Shown one piece after another: positions 32,787-43,427 of a DNA stretch of 64,000 nucleotides. The notes under the pieces were generated by a model that saw only the letters and a list, made by a program, of their open reading frames with translations, searched no databases and was not told where the DNA came from. Source of the DNA: Undaria pinnatifida (lineage: Eukaryota > Sar > Phaeophyceae > Laminariales > Alariaceae); contig JABAKD010000019.1 of assembly GCA_012845835.1 (NCBI GenBank), forward strand, positions 13,161,344-13,225,343, written 5' to 3'. Positions within the stretch are counted from its first letter, which is position 1; the number at the start of each line of letters is the position of its first letter. Position numbers and translations under genes: made by a program.

Positions 32787-32969
32787 CTAAGCATAATAAC
32801 CTCGCGGCAACATGTAATCCGGATTTTTTCCTTTTAACCTTAATAATGACGAGATGTCTCTGCGGGTGCTGGATTCATCGGTCACCATTGCTTGTTTGTC
32901 GTTGTAAACTAGATAATACACAGCAGCAGCAAGGCAGAGGAGCAGAGAGGAAGCAGCACATGACATCAT
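32787..32969 (-). CDS. Possible small single-pass membrane protein, 60 residues
   Basis: From tandem ATGs at 32969 the frame reads MMSCAASSLLLCLAAAVYYL, a convincing transmembrane helix, followed by a polar segment with STRRDISSLLRLKGK and the end PDYMLPRGYYA before TAG. The composition is far more protein-like than neighbouring frames. The frame is open a further 17 codons upstream without ATG, and a CGGTCAG at about 32975 could be a 3' splice site, so this may be a last exon. The tail of SINE copy D begins 10 bp beyond the stop. Function unknown. Confidence 0.45.
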   Translation of the reverse strand: MMSCAASSLLLCLAAAVYYLVYNDKQAMVTDESSTRRDISSLLRLKGKNPDYMLPRGYYA

Positions 32970-33044
32970 CAGCAACCTGACCGTACGATATTTGACGATG
33001 CCAACAAACACCCAAAACAACCGTTATAACGGTATGCGCTCCAT

Positions 33045-33150
33045 GTATACAGCACTGGGGGGGCTCCCGATATAGTGCCTGTATGTGCTATTAGTGCTAT
33101 ACCCCTATACACCGGCACTATTCAGGGCACCGGCACTGTTGGGAATAGGG
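33045..33150. repeat. Family T MITE fragment
   Basis: Contains ACAGCACTGGGGGGGCTCCC, GATATAGTGCCTG, ACCGGCACTATTCAGGG and CACCGGCACTGTTGGG, relatives of the ends seen at 52.4 and 56.5 kb. Confidence 0.55.
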
Positions 33151-33164
33151 TTACTATGATATAG

Positions 33165-34475
33165 TCTATATACATCTTATATATAGTTTATAGTTTCCGC
33201 GCACATACATAATGAAATGCCCCCCCCCCCCCCCCGATCCCTCCTGTTCAAACGCCCCACCTGAAATCAAAATCTACCAGAGTACCTGGTAGTAAACACT
33301 ACCAGCCAGCTGGTATCATCTTGTTATCCTTCTAGCCATCCATGCCGTAGCTCTAACTCATCTCCGCCCTCCTCCTCCCCCCCCCCCCCCTACTGTTCCC
33401 CGCCCAGGGCGTTCAAACGCCCCACTTACAATCGAAATCGGCCAGAGTAATAAACACCTCTCTGCGCAATTGATATCACGCCATTATCTTTCTAGCCATC
33501 CATGACGTAGCTTTCATTCATCCCCCCTCCCCCCCTCCAACGCCCCATCCTTCCCCACACCCCGCACGATCACCCAGACCCAGCACCGCGCGTATAGCAA
33601 GCCCCTACATATATGATTAATACGCGCGATAATCGGAGTATCACACACAATGTTGCCAAGATGAGCTTCGACCAAATCCTTGATCTTATAGCTGGAGTGT
33701 ATTTCAATATTGTATGTGACCTAAACCTCTTGAAAACCCTTCCCCCCCCCACCCCCCTTTTTTTTTGCCTCGCTCTCTCTTGCTCAAACGCCCGACCTAA
33801 TATCGAAATCGGCCAGAGTAATAATTACTTCCACGCCCTGGATATCCACCTCATTATCTTTTAGAGCCGTCCATGCCGCTGCTGCAAGTCCCAACCCCCC
33901 CCCGCCCCCAACGCCCCCTCCTTCCCCACCACCCGCACCATCGCCTAGATCTAGCACTTGTACGCGTATAGCAAACCCCTACATCTATGCGACCTAAAGC
34001 CCTCCCCCCCCCCCCCTCCCCCCGCCACATCCCCCCCCCCTCCCCCACAAGAAGGATTTATAGTTTCCAAGCACAAATTGACCTGCCCCACCCCTCCCCC
34101 TCCTCCCCCCCTCCCGCCCCCGTTTTGATCAAAATCAGGCCCCCACGTCCTTAAAAACTCCGCCCTCCCCTCACCGGTTATTCGACTTACAGGATTCACT
34201 TGATAAACTGATGCATTTCCTTCCACAGCTGTCAGATTTTGTCCCCCTCAGAAACGGGTTTTATAGTTGCGCGAACAGACTGCCTAACATCACCCTGTTG
34301 ACCCTGGCCGCTACACTGTAGTTGCAAGGGGAGTCGCCGACCTAAATCCTTAATGAGGACACACAACCCGTAATACGCGCGATCGGAGTATCACAACACA
34401 GCTTGCAAAGATGAGTTTCGACGAAATATTCGATCTCACAGCTGGAGTGTATTTTAATTCTTAATAATTTTTGAT
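33165..34475 (-). repeat. R1 element copies, minus orientation
   Basis: A partial copy (33165-33720, ending in a core with GATGAGCTTCGACC) abuts a longer copy (33700-34475). Both have the C-tract blocks at the expected sites. The longer copy ends CACAGCTGGAGTGTATTTTAA. Confidence 0.85.
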
Positions 34476-34509
34476 AATATAGCTACCATAGCGAGTTCCA
34501 GCCGTGTCG

Positions 34510-34580
34510 CGCGCGTTCGCCGGCACTATAGAGGGCAACGGCACCAAGCAACCGGCACTCGATTGGGAGACCGCCACTGC
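34510..34580. repeat. Family T MITE fragment
   Basis: Reads GCCGGCACTATAGAGGGCAAC and ACCGGCACTCGATTGGGAG. Only ends are left. Confidence 0.5.
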
Positions 34581-34694
34581 AATAATTAGCGCTTCGAAAC
34601 CTCTGAAGGAGACGTCATCAACAAAACGACGAAAATTGATGGAATCCTATCCGCAAGAAGCCCGAGAAATGTCAAACGCCGAAAACCCGCCGCC

Positions 34695-35120
34695 ACATAC
34701 CAGGTACCCGGAAAGAGGGCAGGGGGGGGGGGTGCTCAGTTCGTGCATACCCGTAGTCGTATGACCATAGCCCCTCGCATCCCTACTATGCCGGGACCGA
34801 GCACGTCGGGTTTTCACCGCAACCCTGGAGGCAGGCATTGCTTGCACCAAGGCAAGAGGGCAGGGGGGGGGGGGGTACTCACTTGTTGCTTGCCTTAGTC
34901 ATTTGACCATGGACCACGCATCCCTTCCGAGACGGAGCACCGTTCCTACTCCTGATAGAGACACCCCCAACATTTGGGCGCTCATTACGTTTTTTCTATA
35001 TATATATTACATAAAAAGTGTTTGCTCATCTTATCCCCCCTTCCTGTTTCGCCGACTTCCGCCACCATCTATCTCCTAGGATGGCGACCGTTTTCTCGCT
35101 ACTCTACTCTAGTCTACCAG
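34695..35120 (+). repeat. Family D and family F repeat pieces
   Basis: 34695-34870 matches family D (G-tract, then CCGTAGTCGTATGACCATAG, CTATGCCGGGACCGAGCACG). 34890-35120 matches the family F copy at 9925-10262. Confidence 0.65.
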
Positions 35121-36265
35121 AGTCCTCCGCATGTCGCATCCGTCTAGATTCCTCGCCTCATCGTCTAACACATCCCGTCCCTCCTTCCTTGTATGTTTCT
35201 CATGCTCCTGCTATGTGAGTCCTACCCTCTACTGTTGTGCCACACAGGCACATATATGTGCACCAACATCCTCCTCCTCCCGACTACTGGAATTATATCT
35301 CTTTCTTCTCTCTGGTAGATCCAGGTCCCCTACACGAAATCGCGTTTCAGCGCTTTCGCGTAATCCATTGGGCGGTGCCAAAATACGCTTTTATATACCA
35401 ATATCTTCCCTCTCAGCCCCCCTTTTATATCTACCTCTTTCACCTTATTTCTCAGCGCTAGCCTTTCCCTTTCTTCTATATGTCCGTTCTTTCACTTCTT
35501 TCTTGTTCGGGTCCCGCCAAGCTTCTCCATATCAACAGTATATCTCTTCTTTGCCGGGGGCGGGGGCGGGGGCGAGGAGGTACTCATTTCTTTCAAGCAA
35601 CTCCACTGCCTCATCCCCGGCAAGAGGGGGTGGGGGGGCGGGGGGGGCGAGGATACGTCGACAGAGCGGGAAAACGTGCTGCTGTGTACCGCCACGTCCG
35701 GAGCGGGGGGGTGGGGGGGTGGGGGTTTGGGGGGATAAAAGATATCGACGAAGAAGGTAGAAGAGACGAACCCCCAATTTCATGTGCTAACCCATACAAT
35801 TTTGCGCTACATTATGCTAGTGGCGGCCAGGTTACCCCAGCCATCCCGGCCGGGAGGGCAGGGGGAGGGTACGCAGGATGAAAAAACGAAACAAGAACAC
35901 GCCCCCCCGAATCCGACCCAGTAGCACCAGAAAAAGAACTAAAGGAGGATCACACGCGAGAACCCCCGAATCCAAAACCCAGAACAAACGGGAAACCATC
36001 GAGCGAAAGTGAGTGGTGGCGCGAATCTCAGCTATGACTACGTTTTTTTTGCCTCGAGATTCATCCGCGCGTTACGTTGGACCCCCCGCACAAACGCGCT
36101 ACCTATCTCTACTTTATCTACCTATCTACTACTTCGAAGTATGTGGACTTGCAGACACCGAAAACACCGCCGTACAGCTCCTCCTCCTATGGTTGCCGTG
36201 TAGCGTGCTGGAGAGAGGGCACACTTTCATCGATGCCAACAGGTCATTCAAAAATCACCAAAACA
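35121..36265. other. No supported gene
   Basis: Pyrimidine-rich, then G-tract-rich sequence. A frame of about 209 codons from 35131 (+) is Ser/Leu/Pro-rich low complexity without motifs. Confidence 0.4.
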
Positions 36266-36274
36266 TACCTTAGA

Positions 36275-36330
36275 CCGGTGACGGTGACGGTGACGGTGAC
36301 GGTGACGGTGACGGTGACGGTGACCAACGC
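36275..36330 (+). repeat. (GGTGAC)n array
   Basis: About nine perfect GGTGAC hexamers. Confidence 0.95.
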
Positions 36331-36339
36331 TACGTTTGG

Positions 36340-37100
36340 GTAGGGGGGGGGTACCCTTTTTTTAACTGCGGATTTGAGGCGGTGAATTATCCCCAAACCG
36401 AAAAACACGAAAGGGGTGTAACCTGCGGAGAAGTAGGGTGAGTAGCCCTAAGTCGCCCCAAACAACGAGGCCCTAAAAGCGACCGCCACTTTGGACGGTA
36501 ATACACTGACCATTTCAATATAATAGTTGTATCCCAACGATCCTCAATTGTATAGTCCATCGTATTCGCGTTTAATGGTTTTTTCCATACTGGTATTAAC
36601 ATAAGGGCCGTATGATCTTCACGTTAACGATCCAATGCTCCTTATATTTCCGTACATAGTGATACTCCTTCCTCCCATAGCATAGAACCGGTGCTGTCTC
36701 CAAGCGGAGCTGATACCCCTGCGTCCCTTCTCTCACACCTTCACGGCACCACGACTCTTCCACACTTGGTCCAGTTGTCGTTCCCGCGCTGATTTTTCCC
36801 TAGCCGCCACTATCCGTCGTCGTCGTTGAAGGACACCAGCATGCCCCATATTATTATTATTATTTCATGTTTGCCACCCCGATATTGATGCGCAGGGCAT
36901 GACAGAGTCAACCATGATCAACCTTTAAAAAATTCCAGAACAATTAATAATATAGAAAACCCACGATCCCGAAAGCCACAACAACAAACAAACCTACACA
37001 CGTCTGTATGCGCAAACTCTTCCCTCCTGTCGGTGTTACTATGTACGGCAGGCTTCGTATCGCTCTAATCCACCTGCTGCCCTTGCTCGCGGTTTTATTT
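36340..37100. other. No gene seen
   Basis: Mixed sequence with short frames and a TAT microsatellite at 36850-36870. Confidence 0.4.
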
Positions 37101-37139
37101 TCTCAGAACATGCTTACCTACCTTCTACTCTTCGAACAT

Positions 37140-39610
37140 TTAAGCGGTCGCACGATTCGTGCTGATTTTCCCAAGCCTCCATAAACCGTCTTCGCTCTTG
37201 TTCCAACCGTAAACACGGTCGGAAAGCGCCGCCGTGGAGTGGCCGTGAAGCCAGTCCGCGCGCGGGACATAGCTGTAGCCGGGCGACAGAAAACGTTCTC
37301 CGTTCTTCCTCGAGAGATTTCCCGTTGTGCAGCGCCAATTCACATCCTTCGGTGAAAACACTCGGTTGGTTTGGCGGTGCTGGCTCGGGTTGCCGACCCA
37401 GAAGCCAAAAGTCTGATGGCCGGGTCTTCGAGCTCGAGGTACATTTTCCCCCTCTCAGGATGGGGGAGAGAGTTCCCGCCCCAATGTGTCCCGTGCATCG
37501 TCGAGATAACCCCGCCTCGACCGCGCAACCGATCGGTGGCGTGTGATCTCATCCACTCCACGGCGTTGAAGGGGGAGTCGAAAGGTTATCCTGAGTGACG
37601 CGATGTGGGGGCGGGTTTTTGGTGTAAACAGGATCAGCACTTACTTGTTGCGCCAACCCCGCCGAGACAGCACTTCTCGGCATATGACGCATCCTGATTC
37701 TTTATCCTAGAGAGATACGAATAGTGTGGTCGCAGACTGTGGAGCCGATAAAAAGAAACCGAAAACAAAAATTCGCAGAAGAACAGAGGAAGTAAAGTCG
37801 AATGTCATCGTACGCGGTCTACGAATAGCAAAGAGAAAAACCGAAAAAAAAACAAGCCCAGAACACAAGAAAAATATTGCCCAAATTATAAAAAAGAAAA
37901 AGAGTCTGCACTACTCTGTTGTCGCGAGGGTTGGCACAGGGCTTGCAGCACGCCACCGAAACCCGGCGGTGGACATCCACGCTAGGCATGCCGGAAGGAA
38001 CATCGAATTGTAGAAGCTTAGCAACGAGAGGGGCGGGCTTCCGGGGTGTCACCGGGGGAGAAGGGGAAACACTGCAATCATTTTGTGGAGGGACGTCCAA
38101 ATCGGTTGAAGTTTGACCTCGAGAGAGCTTGGCGTCCGTACCAGCCGTCACGCCTTTGCGAAAGGTGGCAATGGTATAGTATACCCACGCTCAGCTGCCG
38201 GTGACGATTTTTGAAAAGCTGCCGGTGACGATTTTTGAAAAGCCGCCGCTCCGCATCGGAAAGAGCGGAGTTCCGGCGGTTCAAATGAGAAACTGCAGAG
38301 AGACGTGACGCACGCGAACGATGCCGTGCCAGGGCTGCAGGCGACCTGTCGTCAGGTCACGATAGGCGAGTTGGTCAAAGGAAGAGGTCTGATGTCCAAA
38401 CGATCCCGCGGTGCGTTCGAAAATCGTGAGAGAGTCGTGGAAGCCTAGCCATGAGATGTAGATGCCACTATGACCGAAACCGGTGGCGGTGCTCAAGCTG
38501 CCCGAAACATTGTCCGCAATTTCGACGCAAAGGAGCCGTGCATTCCAGTCATTTTCGGCGGTCTTGGACGACCAAATGGTCACAATATGGTCCATTTAGT
38601 GGTTTACACGTTTGTCACCCCGCCGTGTTGCAGTTAGTTTGGATCTGGTAGGAGCTGGGAGTAACTATTTTGCGAGCGCCCAGAAGCTTGAATAAGGAGG
38701 CGTGCGAACGTTTCGAGAAAAATGTGGAGACACCGTTGCGCGAGAACAGGCTGTGCGGGTATCCCCAGGGGGGGGTGTATGAGTGTTAGATAGTCACGAG
38801 AAGGTTAGCTGTGCCTTCGGCTGCGAGTTCAATTGTAGCCGCCGCATAAAAACCGCTTCCGCGCGCGGCGGTTGGAACGGTCAACGGGGAGAAAAGTGTA
38901 GGCACTGCCCCGGGGCGTGACCGGGGAAGAGGGGGGCGAAGTGATCGACGCTCGTGGCGACGCCGGGGCAGTACAAGGGCATCAAGATGGTGGGCCAGAG
39001 AACCTTAGGCCGCGCAACGTTATCTGTGGTTGGCACTGGCGGTTGTGAAGCCACCATCGGAGGCAAACGTTAATATGCCACACCTCGAACAGATCATATA
39101 GATCATATAGGTCATATAGATCATCCGCAGTAGATCCTGTATCTGGCGTAGCGTTATGACATGTTGTGGACGGGCATATAGAGTTTAGATCCAACCCCCG
39201 AAAAACGTTTGCTATAAAGCACGCAGAGCGTACGGCTCCCACCCGGTAACATGAGCTAGATCATACAGATCATACATATATTCCCCGAAGGATCTAAATC
39301 ACCAACTGGGGATAGATCATCCGTTCGACGACATGTGAAATGTTCGCACCGATCGACTAGATAGTGAGAGCATTTGAGCACGTCGTGGGGTGTGTACGCG
39401 TGGTCAAACCCACCAGCACAACAAGCGTTCCCGAGCACAGCTGTACGGTGTGCGTGGAGCCAAGGTGGCAAGAAAGCCGTCGGACGACAAAAGCCCGCAT
39501 GATCCAAGGGCGCACGAGCAGCGGTACGTTCAGGAAAAAAACAGTATATCGTCGTCGCGCTCAATAAGCAAACCGTGCACCCCCGCCGGATCAAGGCTGC
39601 GGTGGTCACT
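37140..39610 (-). pseudogene. Decayed retroelement-like coding debris
   Basis: Several minus-strand frames look protein-like but are broken. At 37450-37140 a frame reads TFGFWVGNPSQHR, SPKDVNWRC and then RVYGWNKSEDGLWRLGKIS, the last resembling small chromo-like modules near the end of retroelement polyproteins. At 38595-38281 a frame includes GFGHSGIYISWLGFHDSLTIF, and at 39420-39260 one includes KCSHYLVDRCEHFTCRRTDDL. No RT, integrase or protease motif was found. Near-direct repeats at 37690-37745 and 41345-41410 (shared ATCCTAGAGAGATACGA) could be remains of flanking terminal repeats. Identification is tentative. Confidence 0.25.
38190..38245 (+). repeat. 24-bp direct duplication
   Basis: AGCTGCCGGTGACGATTTTT followed by GAAA occurs twice in tandem, the second time leading into GCCGCCGCTCC. 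Confidence 0.85.
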
Positions 39611-39899
39611 TTTGGGTTTCGATTTTACAGCAGCTCGGGGTCGCTCGCGCGAGGTGATACCGATCCCTCTGTTCCTTCCCGCCGTCTTGATTGATATTTA
39701 TTTCCGGCTGTTTTAGGTTTCGCGATACGAATCCGCAATGAAAAGGTTGGCTAAGCTGCGTCGAAAACATCACAGGCCTGTTTCAAAGTTTTTGTGTCAA
39801 CGAGTACAGATTCTCGCTCGTCCCAGAGTGGCTCAAACCCGGTCAGTAAAAAGCCGGGTAGCACGCCCTCCATCGTAGGCTTGGTCGCCGGTCACAGTG

Positions 39900-40110
39900 A
39901 GATGGGAGCGGGAGGAGGGGAGGCGGGGTATTCGTTATCCAGCACGGCCGTGTGTGTACCGTCGCATCCCCACAATGCCGGGGACGGAACACGCCTCGGG
40001 TTTCCACCAGGAAATAGACATTGCACATGCGCCCCATGCGCGAAACGGCGTGACGTGTTCGTCGGCGAGCAAGCATTTGATGAGGAGTGATCTCTCCGCA
40101 CATCTCTCGG
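39900..40110 (+). repeat. Family D repeat, diverged copy
   Basis: Matches the 62.2-kb copy through CGTCGCATCCCCACAATGCC, CGGGTTTCCACC, GACATTGCACATGCG and CGCGAAACGGCGTGA. Confidence 0.6.
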
Positions 40111-40369
40111 GCCGCTTGGTGAGGCGGAGTCGGCTTTACGAACGAGCAGGTGGGACGATGCCAACACGTGGGCGGGATGGAGTCGACCCTGGCCAGCACA
40201 AAAGCGCTATAAAATATTAAGTACACACATGCTACAGTAAACGCGTGCGCGCACCGTATTTTTTTCCGAAGAGCCCTCTACTCACTTCGACAGCTGTATA
40301 GACTAGTACCTGGTACTAATTTTCGAGCAAAACTTATTTGGGGCAAGCTTAAAGTCCCCACCCCGTGGC

Positions 40370-40660
40370 GACGCGTGCTACGACATCTGATAGAGGTTCA
40401 GAGCCCTTTTTTTCTTAGTACTACCTTTCAATTTGGGAGCTTTAAAGACCTCTCCCAAAAACTGATTTCGAGGGGGGAAAAAAAACCGCCATATCGATTC
40501 GGATGAAAAATCTCAGGGCGTTAGGGACACGATGAGAATCATGCAAAAAAATAACCTGTTTCTCCGGCGATTTTGAGGTGCAAAGAGGAGCCCCGTCATT
40601 CAGAAACGCTTCAGATTTGAATAAAGTGATACCTCCATCTCGTAGCCAGCACGCGTCTGG
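40370..40660. repeat. ACGCGTGCTACG MITE copy
   Basis: The left end GACGCGTGCTACGACATCTG and the right end CATCTCGTAGCCAGCACGCGTC are inverted relative to one another. The interior has TTTGGGAGCTTTAAAGACCT, CAAAAACTGATTTCG and CGTCATTCAGAAACG. Confidence 0.75.
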
Positions 40661-41504
40661 TCTCTAATGTATACTAAACAATCATTGTCGCATCTTGCAA
40701 CAATCATGATGTAAGGGAAGGAAGCAGTCAGACAAAAGGAGAAGACAGATGTGGAGTTAAAGGAAATGGGGAAATACAATCATCATATTGCTGCATTTTT
40801 TTGCAACAATAATAACCATGCAAGGAAAGAAAAGCGCAGTGAACAAAAGGGAGAAGATGTGTGGAGAAAGGAAAAAAAATGGGGAAATGGTTGGCAGAAG
40901 ATACTGGCACTGCTTTAAGGAGGGACTATTCGACGTTCGTAGATACTACCGTTTTATGGAAGGATATTTTCGATTTCCATTGGAACGGCATCTACGAGGG
41001 CAAAAAAAATAATGACAATTATTAATACGAACAGTAATGGTGCCCATTCCGACGATTTAGGGTTTTGCGAGGAAAAAAAAAACGCTATTCAGATTTTTTC
41101 GTGAACAAAAAATAGAGTTCTACACTAGGTACCTCTATCTGGAGTGTACACAGCACATACATGCCTGCTGTAGCCGGGGGGCTGGTCGTCGGCGCGTCCG
41201 ACGAGCAAAAAATGCGCGAAAACAATCTGGTTTACAAAAATTCGATTTTTCTGTAGCATAGACTATATATGGTGTGTGTGAATTGTCTTGACATTTTAAA
41301 CCGTTCTTTCTACCCAACGACATCAGTAGTACACCCAGAGTTCGTGCTGATTCATCCTAGAGAGATACGACCAGGTACAAACTATGTGATCGTGGACAGA
41401 CTGTGAAACAGAGTAAACCAAACAGTCGTACTGTTCCTGTTATAGTATATACGAAGTAGTATATACTCCAGAGTAGTACGATATATAGTATAAAGAGACG
41501 CTTG

Positions 41505-41795
41505 GGCTACGATAGAGGTTCATCACTTTTTTTTCTTCAAGGTTCCTCAATTTGGGAGCTTAAGACCTCTCTCCCAAAAAAACAGATTTTTGGAGAGAAA
41601 AAAAAATGCTAACGTACCGGATGAAAAAACCCTAGATGGCCTAGGTACACAACGAGCATCATCATGCAAAAACAATGGCCTATCATATTATTTATTTTTT
41701 TCCGATGATTTTGCCCCCCCCCCCCGTCATTCACAAACCACTACAGCAAAAAAAAGGTATACCATATGCCTTTATCGTAGCACGCGTCATGTAGG
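41505..41795. repeat. ACGCGTGCTACG MITE copy
   Basis: The ends GGGCTACGATAGAGGTTC and CCTTTATCGTAGCACGCGTC are inverted, with the family interior (CCTCAATTTGGGAGCTTAAG) and a poly-C tract. Confidence 0.75.
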
Positions 41796-42299
41796 ACTAG
41801 ATGTAGGACTCCACAAGGGATGTTGCCAGGGTGAAGATAAGCCATGGTGTACCCATTAGGTTCACCGGGTTGCATTGTCAGTGTAACAACAAAAAAACAC
41901 ACACACACAACTTTTGCCTCAGACGAGGCAAGAAGAAAAAAAAAAAAAAAACTTGCAGGCGGAAAACAAAAACATAGTGCACCCGTCCCATTCTCTTAGT
42001 ACTATTATTGATAGTACCATGCGTCTCCAACAACGACGCGTGCTATGTTATATATACAATAGAGGTAGAAAAAAATGGTGGCATCTGTTTTTTTCTTCTG
42101 AATTTCGGGCTTCTTTACCCCCTTTGGAGCCCCCAAACCCTTCCCTACACAAACTTCAAGGAAATTTGTAAAAAAAAAAGGGTTACCAGTTGCGAAGGCG
42201 TTAAAACCAATATCATTGGAATGCCACTCTTTTTTTTTGCAAAACGATTTTTTGTGTACCTAGCCAGACCACAGTTTTGTTGATCGGGTTGCACTTACT

Positions 42300-42730
42300 T
42301 TCTGTTTACTCGAAATCAGTTTTGGGGTGAGATAGTGATATAGGTCTAGACCACGTGCTACGATAAGAGGCCACGATAGAGGCTACGATAGAGAAGCGCC
42401 ACGATTTTTCTGAGGAGGTTCCTCACTTTGGGAGCTTGACCCTTTTGGAGCCCTAAAATCCTTCCCTATACTAATTTCGAGTAACTTGTCCCCAACAAGG
42501 GTTTTCAGTTGTAAAGGCGTTAAGACCTCTCCAAAAAGACTGATTTGGAGAAAAACAGAACTGCTTTTATCGCGGATGAAAAAATCCCATGGCTTACGTA
42601 CACGGCATAAAATCATGCGAAAAAAACTAGTTATATCCGACGATTTTGGGTTAAGGAGCCCCCCGTCATTCAGAACACATTCGTGCCAAAAAAGGGTATA
42701 CCTTAATACGTCTATCATAGCACGCGCGTT
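42300..42730. repeat. MITE copy with family G piece
   Basis: The ends CACGTGCTACGATAAGAGG and CTATCATAGCACGCGCG are inverted. The interior is interrupted at about 42430-42520 by family G sequence (GGAGCCCTAAAATCCTTCCC, CTAATTTCGAGTAACTTGTC). Confidence 0.65.
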
Positions 42731-42784
42731 TATAGAGCTCCACAAGTAAAACAAGGGTGCATCTGGACCTCATTATTAGCTGCA

Positions 42785-43260
42785 TGTGTCTCCAACAACT
42801 CTAGAGTGGAAGACTACCCCCCGGGAGGGAAAAGAAAAAAAAAACTCAACATGGAACATCACTCATCTCCATCGCACTGTTCGTGATCACAAGAGAGGTT
42901 CCAATCACTCAAGACGATCCCCAAAATTACTCTTGGAATGGAACACCACCCCTGGAAACAGAAAATAAACCAGACCATCACTTTCTCACCACATTGTAGT
43001 CCGCGGACACAAGCCAGGCCTCAATAACTGCTGTGAGGTGGAAGACCACCCCAGGAACAAAATAAAGACAATGATCCGTTGGCGTTGTGTCTAGTTCATC
43101 GTCACACACGACAGATCCCAACAGATCTCAAGTGAAAGACCAGAGAACTTCCAACAATTTGGGAAGCGAAGATGAAACAACAGGCTCTAAATAATGACTC
43201 TGGAGCGGAACACAAGACAGGCTTCAACAGCCCATTCAACAGCCCTGTAGTTGAAGACTA
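42785..43260. other. Degenerate GGAAGACCACCCC-type repeat, no gene
   Basis: Motifs such as GTGGAAGACTACCCCC, GGAACACCACCCC and GTGGAAGACCACCCC recur at intervals of 70-110 bp with poorly conserved spacers. Confidence 0.45.
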
Positions 43261-43307
43261 GGTCTACCCCCGTTGAAAAACAAGCAGACCAATATCGGCG
43301 GCGGTTT

Positions 43308-43427
43308 TTATTCTACTCTGCTCTTGCCGCGGCCAGAACCGATCATGTATTTGGCGTTCTTGACCTTGCTGACCACCTTGAAGAACGCTTTGCTTGTGGG
43401 TTTCGACTTCTTCACCTCGAGCCTCAT
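43308..43427 (-). CDS. PPR gene exon 12, C-terminus
   Basis: MRLEVKKSKPTSKAFFKVVS, then KVKNAKYMIGSGRGKSRVE and TAA. The basic tail could contact RNA. Acceptor CCCCGGCAG, phase 0. A degraded copy of its start, also behind a CCCTAG acceptor, lies at 43895-43960. Confidence 0.78.
   Translation of the reverse strand: MRLEVKKSKPTSKAFFKVVSKVKNAKYMIGSGRGKSRVE

Noticed and set aside
35131-35760. 209-codon Ser/Leu-rich frame
   Set aside because: Pyrimidine-rich low complexity without a domain, splice support or codon-position signal.
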